Below, in pieces: positions 49,851 to 60,419 of a stretch of 64,000 nucleotides of DNA (within the stretch, counting starts at the first letter, position 1; each line of letters opens with the position of its first letter). Both the position numbers and the translations under genes were made by a program. This stretch comes from Kappaphycus alvarezii (lineage: Eukaryota; Rhodophyta; Florideophyceae; Gigartinales; Solieriaceae). Under the pieces are notes generated by a model. That model did not search any database. It saw only the letters and a list, made by a program, of their open reading frames with translations, and was not told the DNA's origin. The stretch covers positions 831,001 to 895,000 of the forward strand of contig NADL03000478.1 of the NCBI GenBank assembly GCA_002205965.3. The letters are read 5' to 3'.

Positions 49851-50545
49851 ATGGCATTCATCCCTTCCATCCCGCACCATTTCCACCCTTCCCGGCGCTC
49901 GCTCTGCCGCCAAACGTCTCATTTTCCTATTCCACGTCACTCTCCACATCGCTACGTCTTCCCCCACTGGCACATGAACATCTCAAGTAATGACTTTCGA
50001 CCCGGCACCACAATTCAAGTCGACAACGCATCTTTCGTGTCATTGAGTTTCAACACGTCAAACCTGGCAAAGGCGCCGCGTTTGTTCGAACCAAGCTACG
50101 GAACATGCGCACTGGAAACACTGTCGACAAGACTTTCAAGGCGGGCGAAATGGTTCAACAAGCGGTTCTTGAAAAGGTCGAAATGCAGCATACCTATGTC
50201 GATGGAGACGATTACGTCTTTATGAACATGCAGAACTTTGAGGAAGAGCGAATGACCAGCAGTGTTATGGGTGACACTGTCACAAAGTTTATGATCGAGG
50301 GCTTGGATGTCACCGTGTTAAAGTATGGAGAGGAGATTCTAGGCGTTGAATTACCAAAAACTCTCTCCTTTGTTGTTACTCAAACGGATCCGGGTGTCAA
50401 GGGCAATACCGCACAGGGCGGTGGTACCAAACCCGCGATTATTGAAACTGGCGCTGAGATTATGGTCCCGTTATTTATTAATGTCGGTCAGAAGATTAAC
50501 GTTAGCACCAGTGATTCCAAATACCTTGGCAGAGATAACACTTAA
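49851..50545 (+). CDS. efp: Elongation factor P, probably plastid-targeted, one frameshift
   Basis: EF-P enters the ribosomal E site and relieves stalling at proline runs. This is the bacterial type, so in a eukaryote it is expected in the plastid or mitochondrion. Residues 1-41 (Ser/Arg/His/Pro-rich) look like a transit peptide. The mature start MNISSNDFRPGTTIQVDN is at 49974. After a shift come EFQHVKPGKGAAFVRTKLRN (with the loop lysine PGKG that is modified in bacteria), MRTGNTVDKTFKAGE, MQHTYVDGDDYVFMNM and the C-terminal GNTAQGGGTKPAIIETGAEI. Mature length of about 190 is normal. The frame breaks at the TTT run 50033-50035, where a fourth T gives the expected ASFRVIEFQHVKPGKG. The stop lies 25 bp from the end of the convergent amidase. 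Confidence 0.92.
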
Positions 50546-50570
50546 ACTTCATTCCCTGCCGTACCCTCTC

Positions 50571-52432
50571 TCATCCACTCGCCTTTTCCTCCACACTCCG
50601 CGCCTCTTGTAACGGGTTGTACACCCCTTCCGGTACCATATGCACCTCCGTGTCAAACTCCATCTCGGCCCATAAACAAATATCCAGCAACCTCCTCTCC
50701 TCCCATGGCCTGCTCATAAACTGCACTGCGACCGGCATTCCGTTCCCGTCCCGTCCCACCGGCATTATGCATCCTGGGATCCCTGTCAGATTTGCGTACA
50801 ACATATACTTCATCATCTGACTATCAGTCTTCGAGTCCACTAATCCTGTTTCCAAGTTGTCTGGTACACGCGGTGTGTCCACTCCCAACGCCGGTGTCAA
50901 AAGCACGTCGATTCCAAACCCATCAAACAACTCCTTGACGCAATACTCCATAGCTCTGCCCCTCACCGCTTCAGCCCTCCTCTCATCCTCGTCAGAAAAC
51001 ATCTCACTCATCCTGAATTTAACCATCGCATCATATCCCAACTTTTGTCCCTCGCCATTGCCTCCCCAAATACCCTTTGTCTTCATGTTCCTCAACATCC
51101 TTCTCATCAACAGAATTTGCAAACTTACGCGTACATCTTCTAAATCTGGAATCACTACCGGAACAACCTCCCCTCCTTGTTGCGCTATTCTCTTCACCAC
51201 CTCCGTCATCCATTTCAGTCCTTCTCCCGCGCAACTTTCCACCCATGGCTTACATACTCCAACCTTAAGACCCTTCACCCCCTCCCCCTTCCCAGCCCGT
51301 GCACACATCGACCCTTCCTTCAAAATCAGGCTGACCGTCCACTTTCTCTTGCAATGCCCACCCCGCCATCAACCTGTACATCATTGCCAAATCCCTCGCA
51401 CACCCCGCCATTGGCCCAACGCTAATCTCCCCAGCATCCCATGTTCCCCTCTCCGTTAAGTCTCTCCCCCGTGTTGACAGTCTTCCAAAGGTGGCCTTTA
51501 TACCATAGACTCCACAACACGCTGAGGGAATCCTTATACTGCCCCGCCATCCGCCCCTACACTCACTGGGCATATACCACTTGCGACACTCGCTGCACTA
51601 CCCCCCGAACTTCCACCAGGCACAAAATGTCTATTATGGGGATTCCGCACCTGCCCCCGACTCATCGAAAATCCCCTGACGCTTACCCCCATTTCATCCA
51701 TTCCTGTCTTACCCACCAACATCATACCTGCCCTTTTTAACGCGGCAACGACGTCACAGTCAGGGACATCACCATCCGCAAACTCGTCAAAATAGGAACC
51801 TGCATTTGTGGAATAGCCATTTGCATCGAAATTCACCTTGATTGTAAATGGGACGCCGTCTAGTACGCAGAGTGGCGTACCTCGTTTCCACCGACGAGTG
51901 GACGCTTCGGCCTGATCGATCAAGTCGGAATGGTTAACAAGTTGAATGGCATTGAGACCATTGGTTTGAGATCCAGATGAAATGCCAGAGTTGGAACGAG
52001 ATATGAGGTCCAGAATTGCATGCGCGACTTGTACCGGGGTGAGAATGTCATGGCGATAGGCATGATAGAAATGGGCGATGGTTGGACGACGAGTAGAGAA
52101 TGGGTCGGAGATGGTGTGAGGGTGAGAAGGTGAAAAAGAGTGTCGAGATCAGGATGAGTGGGAGGTGGGTGTGGGGAAGGGAGTGGATAATTGAAGGGGA
52201 GAGGGGTGAGAGATGGGTGATTGGGAGAGGGTGGGGTATTGTGACGGAGGCGGAACGAAGAGAATCCGGAGGCGTGGAAGACTGAAAGGCGTAAGGGATA
52301 GCCGAGGTAGCGATAATTTAGAAGTAGGGATAGCAAGCGTAGGGGAAGGCCTGAAACGCGAGGGGAATTCAGATCGTTCAGTTGGTAGACGGAGACAGCG
52401 AGCGTATCGGGGTCTTCGATGTGGATGGACAT
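50571..52432 (-). CDS. Amidase signature family enzyme, three frame breaks
   Basis: An amidase-signature hydrolase. Its relatives are fatty acid amide hydrolase-like plant amidases and GatA; the substrate is unknown. Read downwards: MSIHIEDPDTLAVSVYQLND (start 52432; upstream Met 52534), then HAYRHDILTPVQVAHAILDL and GLNAIQLVNHSDLIDQAEAS. DGVPFTIKVNFDANGYSTNA holds the catalytic lysine. FVPGGSSGGSAASVASGICP is followed by GADGG and then GSIRIPSACCGVYGIKATFG, giving the Ser-cisSer-Lys site. The C-terminus runs through YANLTGIPGCIMPVGRDGNG to SRPWEERRLLDICLWAE. Frame breaks lie near 52100-52170, at the C-run 51542-51545 (one base short), and at adjacent G-runs on the coding strand near 51285-51300. 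Order and content of all motifs are intact, so I treat it as one gene. Convergent with EF-P. Confidence 0.85.
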
Positions 52433-52599
52433 GTTTTTGGGGTGGATTGAGTGACAGAGATGAATTGTGGATGTGAAATGGAAGCTGACTGGAAAGAGAT
52501 CGTGAAGATGGACTGCGTTTTGCCACATGGCCATCTATGTAGCTACGGTAGCTGCTGTAGATAAGAATAGTTTGTCAGACATTCAAGTTCTGTAAGGTA

Positions 52600-52716
52600 T
52601 GATACTGTACAGTACTGTATGATACTACCATTCCCTTCACATGGAATTGGTTATGGGGACCATCAGCCACGCACAATCCGTACAGTATAATACTGTACTG
52701 TACTGTACTGTACACG
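52600..52716. repeat. TACTG pentamer repeats
   Basis: Two short blocks, 52601-52612 and 52681-52716, the second with four head-to-tail copies of ACTGT. They lie just upstream of the LINE remnant. Confidence 0.8.
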
Positions 52717-52775
52717 TAGGAGGGAACACAATGCTCGTCCAAGGTATGATATATTCACTTTGTCCGGCACTCCGA

Positions 52776-53400
52776 AACGACGACGTCCGGGTTCGTCACC
52801 CAAATCCAAACGATTACACCATCGCCGCAGTGAGGAACCGATGTGCGGCCTTGCATTCCGCAAAGGCCCCGGCGCCGCATTCCTCCTCGCCCATCCCACC
52901 ACCGACACGGCACCGACACGGAAGTGTCGGCAGTACACTGGAAGACCATGGTACGTCGCTACCTTGGACTGTCTGTCTACGATGACTCGCTCCTTCCGAA
53001 CTGTGAGCATTGTAAACGACCCATGGAAAGGCTAGGAGACCACGCAGTGGACCTGTATCCTTCGGATTTCGGTCGAAAACACCGGCATGACTCGCGACGC
53101 AACGTCATTGCTGGCCGTATCGCCCGTGCAGCCGGTCTGGACTCCCAGTTTGAGGTCCCGCTCCTGGTACCAGGCACCCAGCTAAGACCAGCTGACTTCC
53201 TCTTCCAGCCACCGCCAGCTCCTGATGGCACTGCGAAGCGCCCCATCGCCTGCGACCTCACCGTCGTATCACCGTTCAAGGCCGACGTACGATCAAGGGC
53301 TGACCGCGAAGTGGGAGGTGCTGCGTCAATTGCGCACCGCAACAAGGTCACTGAACTGGAACGCAAACTGTCGCGTCGACTCCCCTTCGCCCTACTATAA
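52776..53400 (+). pseudogene. LINE 3' end with zinc motif and endonuclease-like domain
   Basis: A frame ending at 53400 reads RRYLGLSVYDDSLLPNCEHC, KRPMERLGDHAVDLYPSDFG, KHRHDSRRNVIAGRIARAAG, LLVPGTQLRPADFLFQPPPA and PIACDLTVVSPFKADVRSRA. It ends with a basic tail. These follow the order CxxC-x-GDHA, RHN-like, RPADxL, DVTVVSP seen at the C-terminus of a class of non-LTR retrotransposon proteins. Just upstream, in another frame, is RKGPGAAFLLAHPTTDT (52840-52900), which is a usual preceding block, so one frameshift is present. The reverse transcriptase is missing: this is a 5'-truncated copy, better preserved than the one at 44.8 kb and more GC-rich than its surroundings. A short A-rich minisatellite follows. 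Confidence 0.65.
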
Positions 53401-53507
53401 CCCCACACAAGCCGCAATTTCGATTTCCAACCGCTGGCTTTCGATTCCCTGGGTTCGATACTATCCACTTTCTATCCACTTCATGGACGATCTCTTCCTG
53501 CGCATCA

Positions 53508-53600
53508 CGGAAAATTCGCGGAAAATTCGCGGGAAAATCGCGGAAAATTCGCGGGAAAATCGCGGAAAATTCGCGGGAAAATCGCGCATCGCGGAAAATT
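53508..53600 (+). repeat. Minisatellite of a 22-bp unit
   Basis: About four copies of a unit built from GCGGAAAATTC and GCGGGAAAATC halves. It follows the LINE 3' end by about 100 bp. It lies inside a chance open frame. Confidence 0.85.
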
Positions 53601-53752
53601 TGCATATATCTGTCGGAGTCATCAGAATGAGAAATTGCCGACGCAGTAGTTACACGATCTGGTCATCTGGCCAACGCTATCCTGTCCCGTACACTTGTGC
53701 ACGTGGCCGACGTGGACCACCCGGTTTGCTCTTAGCTAGTGTCTATTGGACC

Positions 53753-53774
53753 GTTGTCCTCATATGAGGACAAC
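53753..53774. repeat. Perfect 22-bp palindrome upstream of the piggyBac gene
   Basis: The half-site GTTGTCCTCAT is followed directly by its reverse complement ATGAGGACAAC, with no spacer. It lies 182 bp before the transposase start. It is a candidate subterminal transposase-binding site of the element. No second copy was seen on the 3' side. Confidence 0.8.
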
Positions 53775-53956
53775 TTTTACCAACAATTTTTTTAAATACA
53801 AAATTTTTTTAGCCGCCTTTTTTTAGTTCCCACATACTCTTTTAAACGTGTAGATAATCGATCAAAACAACTTTTCGAGAATTCCCACTCTGCTCAACGC
53901 AGGAACAACTTTCCCTGACGCGATACCCATCGATTTCCCCCTCAATTTTCACAAAA

Positions 53957-55722
53957 ATGGATCCACGAACCGTTCCAGGAAATCCCATTCATTGCCGTGC
54001 TTCCCTTGTTACGTCAGCTGCGGAATGTAAGCGCTTGTATGGGTCAACTTGGACGACAAAATTGCTCGCTGGAACCGTTATTGCCGTCCACATCGACATT
54101 GTAAGCGGTCGAAGGAGGAAGTCAGTGGAGGCAAGCTGGATGATACGTGACCGTCTCAAAACTGCCACGTTGAAGATTGTCAACATCAAAGCGGGATTAC
54201 CTCCAACAGACGTCCTAGTGGAGGAAGGAACCGCTCAATTGCCAAACGAAGCCGTTCATGAAAGTTTGGGCGCTCCTCAACCGTCTTCGTCGGCATCAGA
54301 TGGGAATTCCGATGATTCCACGGCGCATCAATCAGATGCACCTGTTTTTTGTCATGGACGATCATGGACTAATCAGGAGGTTTTCACACCTATTAATGAA
54401 AATGTATCGGAGAAAAGCTGCAAAATAATTGGCTACTCTGGAAATACTCTCGCGTATGGTTGTGCTCCTCGAGATTCATCGCCATTTGAATGCTTTATGA
54501 GCATGTTTCCGCTCCGTCACCTAATTGTCATGCGTGACCTTACAAATGATCGATTGAATGCCATTGGAAATCATCCCGTCTCGTCAGGAGAGATATTGAA
54601 GTTCTTTGGGATTCTCACACTTATGACAAGGTTTTCATTTTCAAACCGCCGCGACCTCTGGAGTGAATCTGGATCGAAGTACATTCCAGCACCGAGCTTT
54701 GGAAAGATCATGTCACGTAGAAGGTTTGAGCTGATTCTGGCAAACATTTGCTTCAGTCACACTTCTGAACGGGAGGAAACACCCTTGGATGACTCGAGAT
54801 GGTCTCTGGTATATGGATTTTTGAGGGCCATCAATGACCACCGCAGGCAATATGTCACGCCATCTTCTCATATCTGCGTCGATGAAAGTATTAGCAGATG
54901 GTACGGTCTCGGGGGAGATTGGATCAAAAAAGGACTCCTACATTACGTTGCCTATGACAGAAAGACCGAGAATGGCTGCGAATTGAAGGCTTCTGCATGT
55001 GGACAGTCTGGAATAATGTTGAGATTGGAGCTCGTGATGGGGAAAACGGGTGGCCTTCGGCGTGACTTCACAGAGCAATTCTGTCACACAACCGCACTTA
55101 CACTTCGTCTTGTTCAACCTTGGCTGAAGACAGGTCGCGTCGTATGTGGGGATTCATTTTTGCATCAGTGTCAACTGCGGAAGCCTTGATGAGATATGGA
55201 ACGAGATTTATTGGTGTGGTCAAGAATGCGGTTAAGGAATTTACGATGCAACAATTGTCGTCACAGGAGCTCACGGAGCGCGGAGATCATATCTCGATGG
55301 TTTCGAAGAATCCGGACACCAACAAATCTTTAATGGCTGTGTTGTGGATGGAAAGAGAACGGAGATATTTCGTCAGCAGTTGCCATACAACCAATCAGGG
55401 AACCCCAATTTGTAGGGAAAGATGGAGAACTGTGGATGGCGAGACAAGGAAAGTAGAATTCGAGATTGCAGTTCCAGATGTTGTGGAGAGGTACTACGAT
55501 ACGTGTTCTCAAGTCGATCGCCACAACAGATGTAGGCAAGATACCCTTGGAATTGAGAAGAAATTGGAAGTCAAAGATTGGTCGCTCAGGGTCAATTCCT
55601 CTCTCCTGTCGATCATAATTGTTGATTCATTTTTACTATATAAGCATTCTTTCGGTCCAAGACTCTGCTATTTCGGTTCTTTTCGCGTACGAAAAAAATG
55701 TGGTGAGCGGGAAGAGCTATAA
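53957..55722 (+). CDS. PiggyBac-like transposase, nearly intact, one frameshift
   Basis: A DDE_Tnp_1_7 transposase that cuts and pastes its element, in known members into TTAA sites. The first frame (53957-55189) carries SPFECFMSMFPLRHLIVMRD and EILKFFGILTLMTRFSFSNR, then FELILANICFSH. SHICVDESISRWYG holds the first catalytic aspartate. TGRVVCGDSF holds the second, where the frame breaks. The second frame (55120-55722) continues FASVSTAEALMRYGTRFIGV and ends with CSQVDRHNRCRQDTLGIEKK, giving the third aspartate. One T added to the run 55157-55161 joins both parts exactly. The joined length of about 588 is typical (piggyBac 594). No other stop is seen, so the copy is young or under selection. 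Terminal repeats and TTAA duplications were not located. Confidence 0.88.
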
Positions 55723-56807
55723 GGAGATGGCGCTCCAGATCCTCTGCCATATAGAGGGCGCTGCATTTGAATTCCGCTACGAAGGATTAGCGCGTGAGGA
55801 TTCCATGACGAAGTAGAAAAAGGGAAGAAACAGGGGCTTAGAGAAGGATTATTGAAGGCCGTCACTATTATGTTGGATTCAAAGTACACGTTGGCCTCTT
55901 TTTCGCGGTTAAATGCTTGTTATAAAATGTTTGCATTTGATAGCAACACTTTTTTAGATTATTTCGAAAACCAGTAGCATAGCATAAGAATATGGTATAT
56001 TTTATTATTCTTCGCACCCGAAGCGACTTTCAGAGGATAAAAAAGGCTATACTAAATTAAGATGTTGGAGGAAAAGATTTCTTTGAAGATTTGATGGTAC
56101 CAGTTTGCCGTTACTGTGATTTTGAGGCAGATTATGAAGAGGCATGAGATGCAAAATGGAGATAAGGAACAGCTAAAGACAGAAAAGACCATCTGGTCGT
56201 TCATTTGGCCTAAGTTTCTCTCTCCATTCAGATACAACTACAGAAGTGAAAACATTCAAAACAGGGAAAGGCTAAGTACTAGGGCAGTTATTGTATAAAG
56301 GAGCGTCATTTTGAGACTAAAATCTTGCGAAACCAACATAGGAATTCCTATGGTACTGGTTGAAAGTGTAGGCCTCATCTAGAGACAATATTTTGGTCGA
56401 AAGAGCAGCGCGGTGGATATATTTCTTACAGTTTGGCCGGGAAGAGATATGAATTGAAAGAAGAGCTGAAGTAGAATGAATAAGAAGGCAATCAGCAGTT
56501 GATAGTTGTCTAGGGGTCTAAGAGTGGGAATTTAGATACCAAATATAACATTAATACTTAAATTCAAGCGTATTAATATGTAGAGGAGAGAAAAAATTAT
56601 GTAAGCACACGAAATGGAGATCAACGCCTACCCATTCGTCTGGCGATGTTTATGCTAGTTCTCACAAAGAAGATGAACAGGATAGAGAAGATGAAGAAGT
56701 AATATAGTGTCCTTGAGGGGAATGTTGGAATTTAAAATTTGATAGAAGAGCTTCCCATTGGGTCGTAGCTCATGAAGCCTTGAGAGTTACTTTGAGAAGA
56801 TGACGGT
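55723..56807. other. No gene recognised
   Basis: AT-rich spacer between the piggyBac gene and the gypsy remnant. It should contain the right end of the piggyBac element, but I could not see a copy of the 53753 palindrome or a clear inverted repeat. Confidence 0.45.
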
Positions 56808-59107
56808 ATGACTACGACGCAACTTAAGTGTCTAATCACAAATATTTTGCTAGTAACCAAGGCCTCTATGTATAAGCCCTTCAGGGTCACGCAATATTTG
56901 AAGGTGGTTGTCTTGAAAGCATACGGCACCGAAACTTACGCTTTTATGGATACTGGCGCCGTTTTTTTCACAGCTTCTCGGGGTTTTTGAAAGAAATTGA
57001 TGGTTTACATGAAGGCTACGGACCGTAAAATACATGATCGCAGACGGGAGGGTTTCCAAGGTTGTTAGATGTGTGGAAAGGATGCAACCTATTATAGACC
57101 TTTAGTCGGCCTCATGGACTTTTTGGTGGCACCAATTGGTCTGTTTGAGACAACCGTAGAGAATAATACCTTACAATAGTTTCATTCCAACCTCGATTAA
57201 TTCCAGAAACAATTCTCTTCGTTTCGGGAAGGAGAAGTGCTCCTACCACTGATCAGCGAACCCTTCGTTATTGACGTGATTTGCATCTGTAGTGAATACT
57301 TCTCATCAATTGGAGAGTCAACTAGTTAGCAATTTGCCTCTTCATAAACGCCTAATCGGGAAGGAGCGACGATGGTTCTAAGACCAAACAGGAGTTAGTG
57401 ATGGCCATCCTGAATAAGGAGGCGTACGAGCTTAACCTTGGGCCTCAACATCATGAGAGACATATTCATAGGTAGTAGAAGAAGGAGGACCAAGATATGT
57501 TTTTTGACATTAATGCGAAGATTTTCTTGGAAAAGGACCAAAAATCACGGGTTAGGGCACTTAAGGACAATTAGAGACATTGCATGGAATATCACTGGTA
57601 TTTGAGGGAAAATGTACCTGTTTTGCATGCTTTTTAGTTGGCCGCAGGGAATTTAGTTTACTTAAAGGCCCGTAGAATGGTACAATAGCATGATGAAGTC
57701 GTAAGAAAAGACGTAGAAAAGCTACTGAGGGCGAGTATGATCATATCAGCGAGTTCAGCTTGGTCCTTTCCCGTAGTTCTCGCAACCAAAAAAGAATAGA
57801 AGGCCTATTTTAGTGTTAATCGCTGCCAGTTCAGCATATTAATGAAGTTAAAGTGTTGGAAGTTACTCAAGATCGAAGAATTTCTCAATAGTTTTGCAGG
57901 AGCGAGATTTTTCACGAAATTAGATGCATATACTGGCTACGGGCAAGTTTGGATGTCGGAGGAATGTAAGGAGATGAAGAAGTTCGTGTGTCGATACGGA
58001 ACCTGTAAATTAGATATGATGTCTTTCGAATTAATTAATGCACTTTTGACGTTCCAGGAGAAGATATACGAAGTTCTTCGAGGGTTACCGTTCTCGATGG
58101 TGCATGAATTATGTATTCATATTCTCTGGGAACATGCAAGAATACATAAGTCGTTGCAGAGAAGTTCTCGAAAGAATAAAGGTGGCACAACTAAAGATCA
58201 AGGGAAAAAGTGCAGTTTTGCCCATACAGGAGTCGAGCTGCCTGGTCACATTTTTAGTTCATGTGGAGTGAAGGAGGACCACTGTAAGATCAATGCTATC
58301 ATAGATACCGCAGGACGAAGATTGTGAACAAGGTCAGGAGTTACCAAGGGTTATCTGAGTACTAGCTGCGTTTTGTAAAAAAAATTGCTTGAATTTTGGC
58401 AATGTAACACGATAGACCTTACGGTGAGAAGGATTTAGAATAGAAGGAGCATACGCGGGCAGTGTTTACAGAGATTAAGGAGATATTTAATTCGTATTCT
58501 TTGCTTGCCTTTCCAAACTTCGATTCCTAATTTGTAGGCAGACTGACTTATCTTCTGTGGCCCTCGGAGTTGATTTCTCAAAACAGGGAGGATGGAAGGG
58601 CTTTTAGGATTCAGTATCTGTTATGTAAGATGATCTACTCAGAGATCCTCTACTCGACAAGTGCACAGGAGGCGCTCGCTGTCATGTTTGCTTACAGAAA
58701 TTTCGAGTATACATACTGTCAGACCAAACGGCATTTTATCTATTCGGGCCACCAGGCTCTACAAACCGCTCTCAAAAGAAGTGTATCCATAGCTGGAGAG
58801 CTGATTGAATTTGAAGTTTGAAAAAGATTTGGAGACTAAATACGGAGCGAGACCTGCGAGTAGAATGGCCAACTACCATCGCCCAGAAATATCAAGTACA
58901 GAGGAAGAGAAGCGATCAATTTGGCCGAGCTATTTGTTGGTACTATTCAATGGACTGAAAACTACCTATATACTATCGATCGACGACAGTTCAAAGTGGA
59001 GAGTTTTTTATCTAGTGAAAGATTTAAAGAGAATAAGGGGATTAAAGAGAAAGGGGTGTCGAACACCGAGTAATCATTGCTTTACGCAATGGGGAGCGTT
59101 ACAATAA
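56808..59107 (+). mobile_element. Decayed Ty3/gypsy-like element (protease, RT, RNase H)
   Basis: Domains appear in the right order. The protease is at 56868-56990 with TETYAFMDTGAVF, keeping the DTGA active site. Reverse transcriptase is at 57689-58327: DVEKLLRASMIISASSAWSF and PVVLATKKE, one TAG stop, then LKIEEFLNSFAGARFFTKLD, AYTGYGQVWM and LINALLTFQEKIYEVLRGLP. It ends LPGHIFSSCGVKEDHCKINA. The YxDD position is lost (LCIHILWEHA). RNase H is at 58570-58821 with YSTSAQEALAVMFAYRNFEY, corresponding to (N)YxxxExEALAxVxAxxxxxxY, then GHQAL. No integrase was found. Stops and shifts occur throughout, so it is dead. LTRs were not identified. Confidence 0.75.
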
Positions 59108-59544
59108 AAAGGCTGATTAAGATTATGTTTTTCCCTACTGCATAAATTAAAACTACAGTTTCTGTATCATTACAGAGAGGGATTTTATGCTGTCAAGTCC
59201 ATAATTGAATAAATGTTCATCTTTTTGTTCCAGCAATGGCTGCAAGCTTTCCTTCCTTCGTGTTTTAAGAATTACCCTTTATTGTATCCAGACAGTTCTT
59301 TTATTTAATTTTGTATCAATCTACGCATCCAATACAACCGTACTGCGATTCAGTTTCACATCGTGCTTTCAGGAGGGGTCGTTTACACGTGTGATGACAG
59401 TCCACCTTTTCCTTGGGACGACATACAATACTCGCTCTAGATACTGTACAGAAACTTTAAAGATAATTACACATATACCAGAGGTTGTCTCCCCTTTTGA
59501 ACATGTGCCCTATTATTTGAACAAAAGAAAATTTGCCTATTTGA

Positions 59545-59626
59545 CACAAAACGGCCCAGTTTCGCATGTTTTCAGTTTTACCACACAAAATGACGTAATT
59601 TCGCATGTTTTCGAAAAATGCGACAG
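59545..59626 (+). repeat. 76-bp repeat family, partial copies
   Basis: Two partial units with ACACAAAACGGCCCAGTTTC and ACACAAAATGACGTAATTTC, each followed by GCATGTTTTC. Same family as at 61965-62130. Confidence 0.7.
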
Positions 59627-60051
59627 TTTAATACTCTACAGTACTGTACAGTACTTGTTACCGCTTTCAACGTCATGTGCCTTGCAAGTTGAGGAGTTAA
59701 ATCACATAGTAAACGTTATTTGAGGAGAGCAGGTAGCCCATATTTTACAGATTTAAAGTTAGGCGACGGTAAGACGGTGCGGGATTGGATGGGAGACGAA
59801 AGCCCTGTAGCGGAGTGGGGGAATGTAAGGTTGAACTTGAAAAGGGAAAATAGGGGTGGCGCAGCGGTACAGATCCATGTTTAAAGTATGCTTTCTCGAG
59901 AGACATTGCGGAGAAAAGCAGCGGAACAGGGAAGCAATAACAGCTGACTGAATGACCAATCAAAAGATTACAGGCTCGATGATCTCACGAACACACTCTC
60001 TTGTAATTAGTGCATCTGCTATTGATTAAATTAGGAAATCCATAGATCATA

Positions 60052-60400
60052 ATGATTGACAGTACAATTTCTCGTCTATTGATTCCATTAAAAAAATTTT
60101 ATATTTCCTCAACTGCCACTAGCAAAGAATCTGTCTGGTTACGTAGGGTAGTATGGGAAATGTTGAAGCCCTGGAGTGGACTAAAGAAAAGGAAACGCGT
60201 GCAGAAACTAGCACAGTATTCCATAGTGACAATCAAGGAGCAATGGAGCTAGCAAGGAATGAGTGAACAAACGCGAAACAAGCACATTGATATTGCATAT
60301 CAATATGTTCGAGATGCGGTCAAACGAAACGAGATAGATGTACAGTACTCCTTTCTTAGTATTGAGTTCCAGTGCAGGAACCGACTTTTTGCTAGCTAAG
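60052..60400 (+). pseudogene. Ty1/copia RNase H remnant
   Basis: Reading in order: STATSKESVWLRRVVWEML (60110-60168), corresponding to the SSTEAEYxAxxxAxxExxWLRxLL block. Then FHSDNQGAMELARN at 60219-60260, matching CDNQGAIxLAxNP. After a frame change comes RNKHIDIAYQYVRDAVKRNE (60276-60335), matching RTKHIDIxYHFIRExVxxG, and then IDVQYS. This is the standard copia RNase H C-terminus. One stop and at least one shift are present. No other copia domain lies upstream in the same orientation, so this is an isolated fragment and belongs to a different subtype from the one at 4.6-5.0 kb. Confidence 0.7.
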
Positions 60401-60419
60401 AGCAGTACCACAGTTTCAA

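Noticed and set aside
52977..53468. 163-codon minus-strand frame over the LINE remnant
   Set aside because: Antisense shadow of the better supported LINE C-terminal frame.
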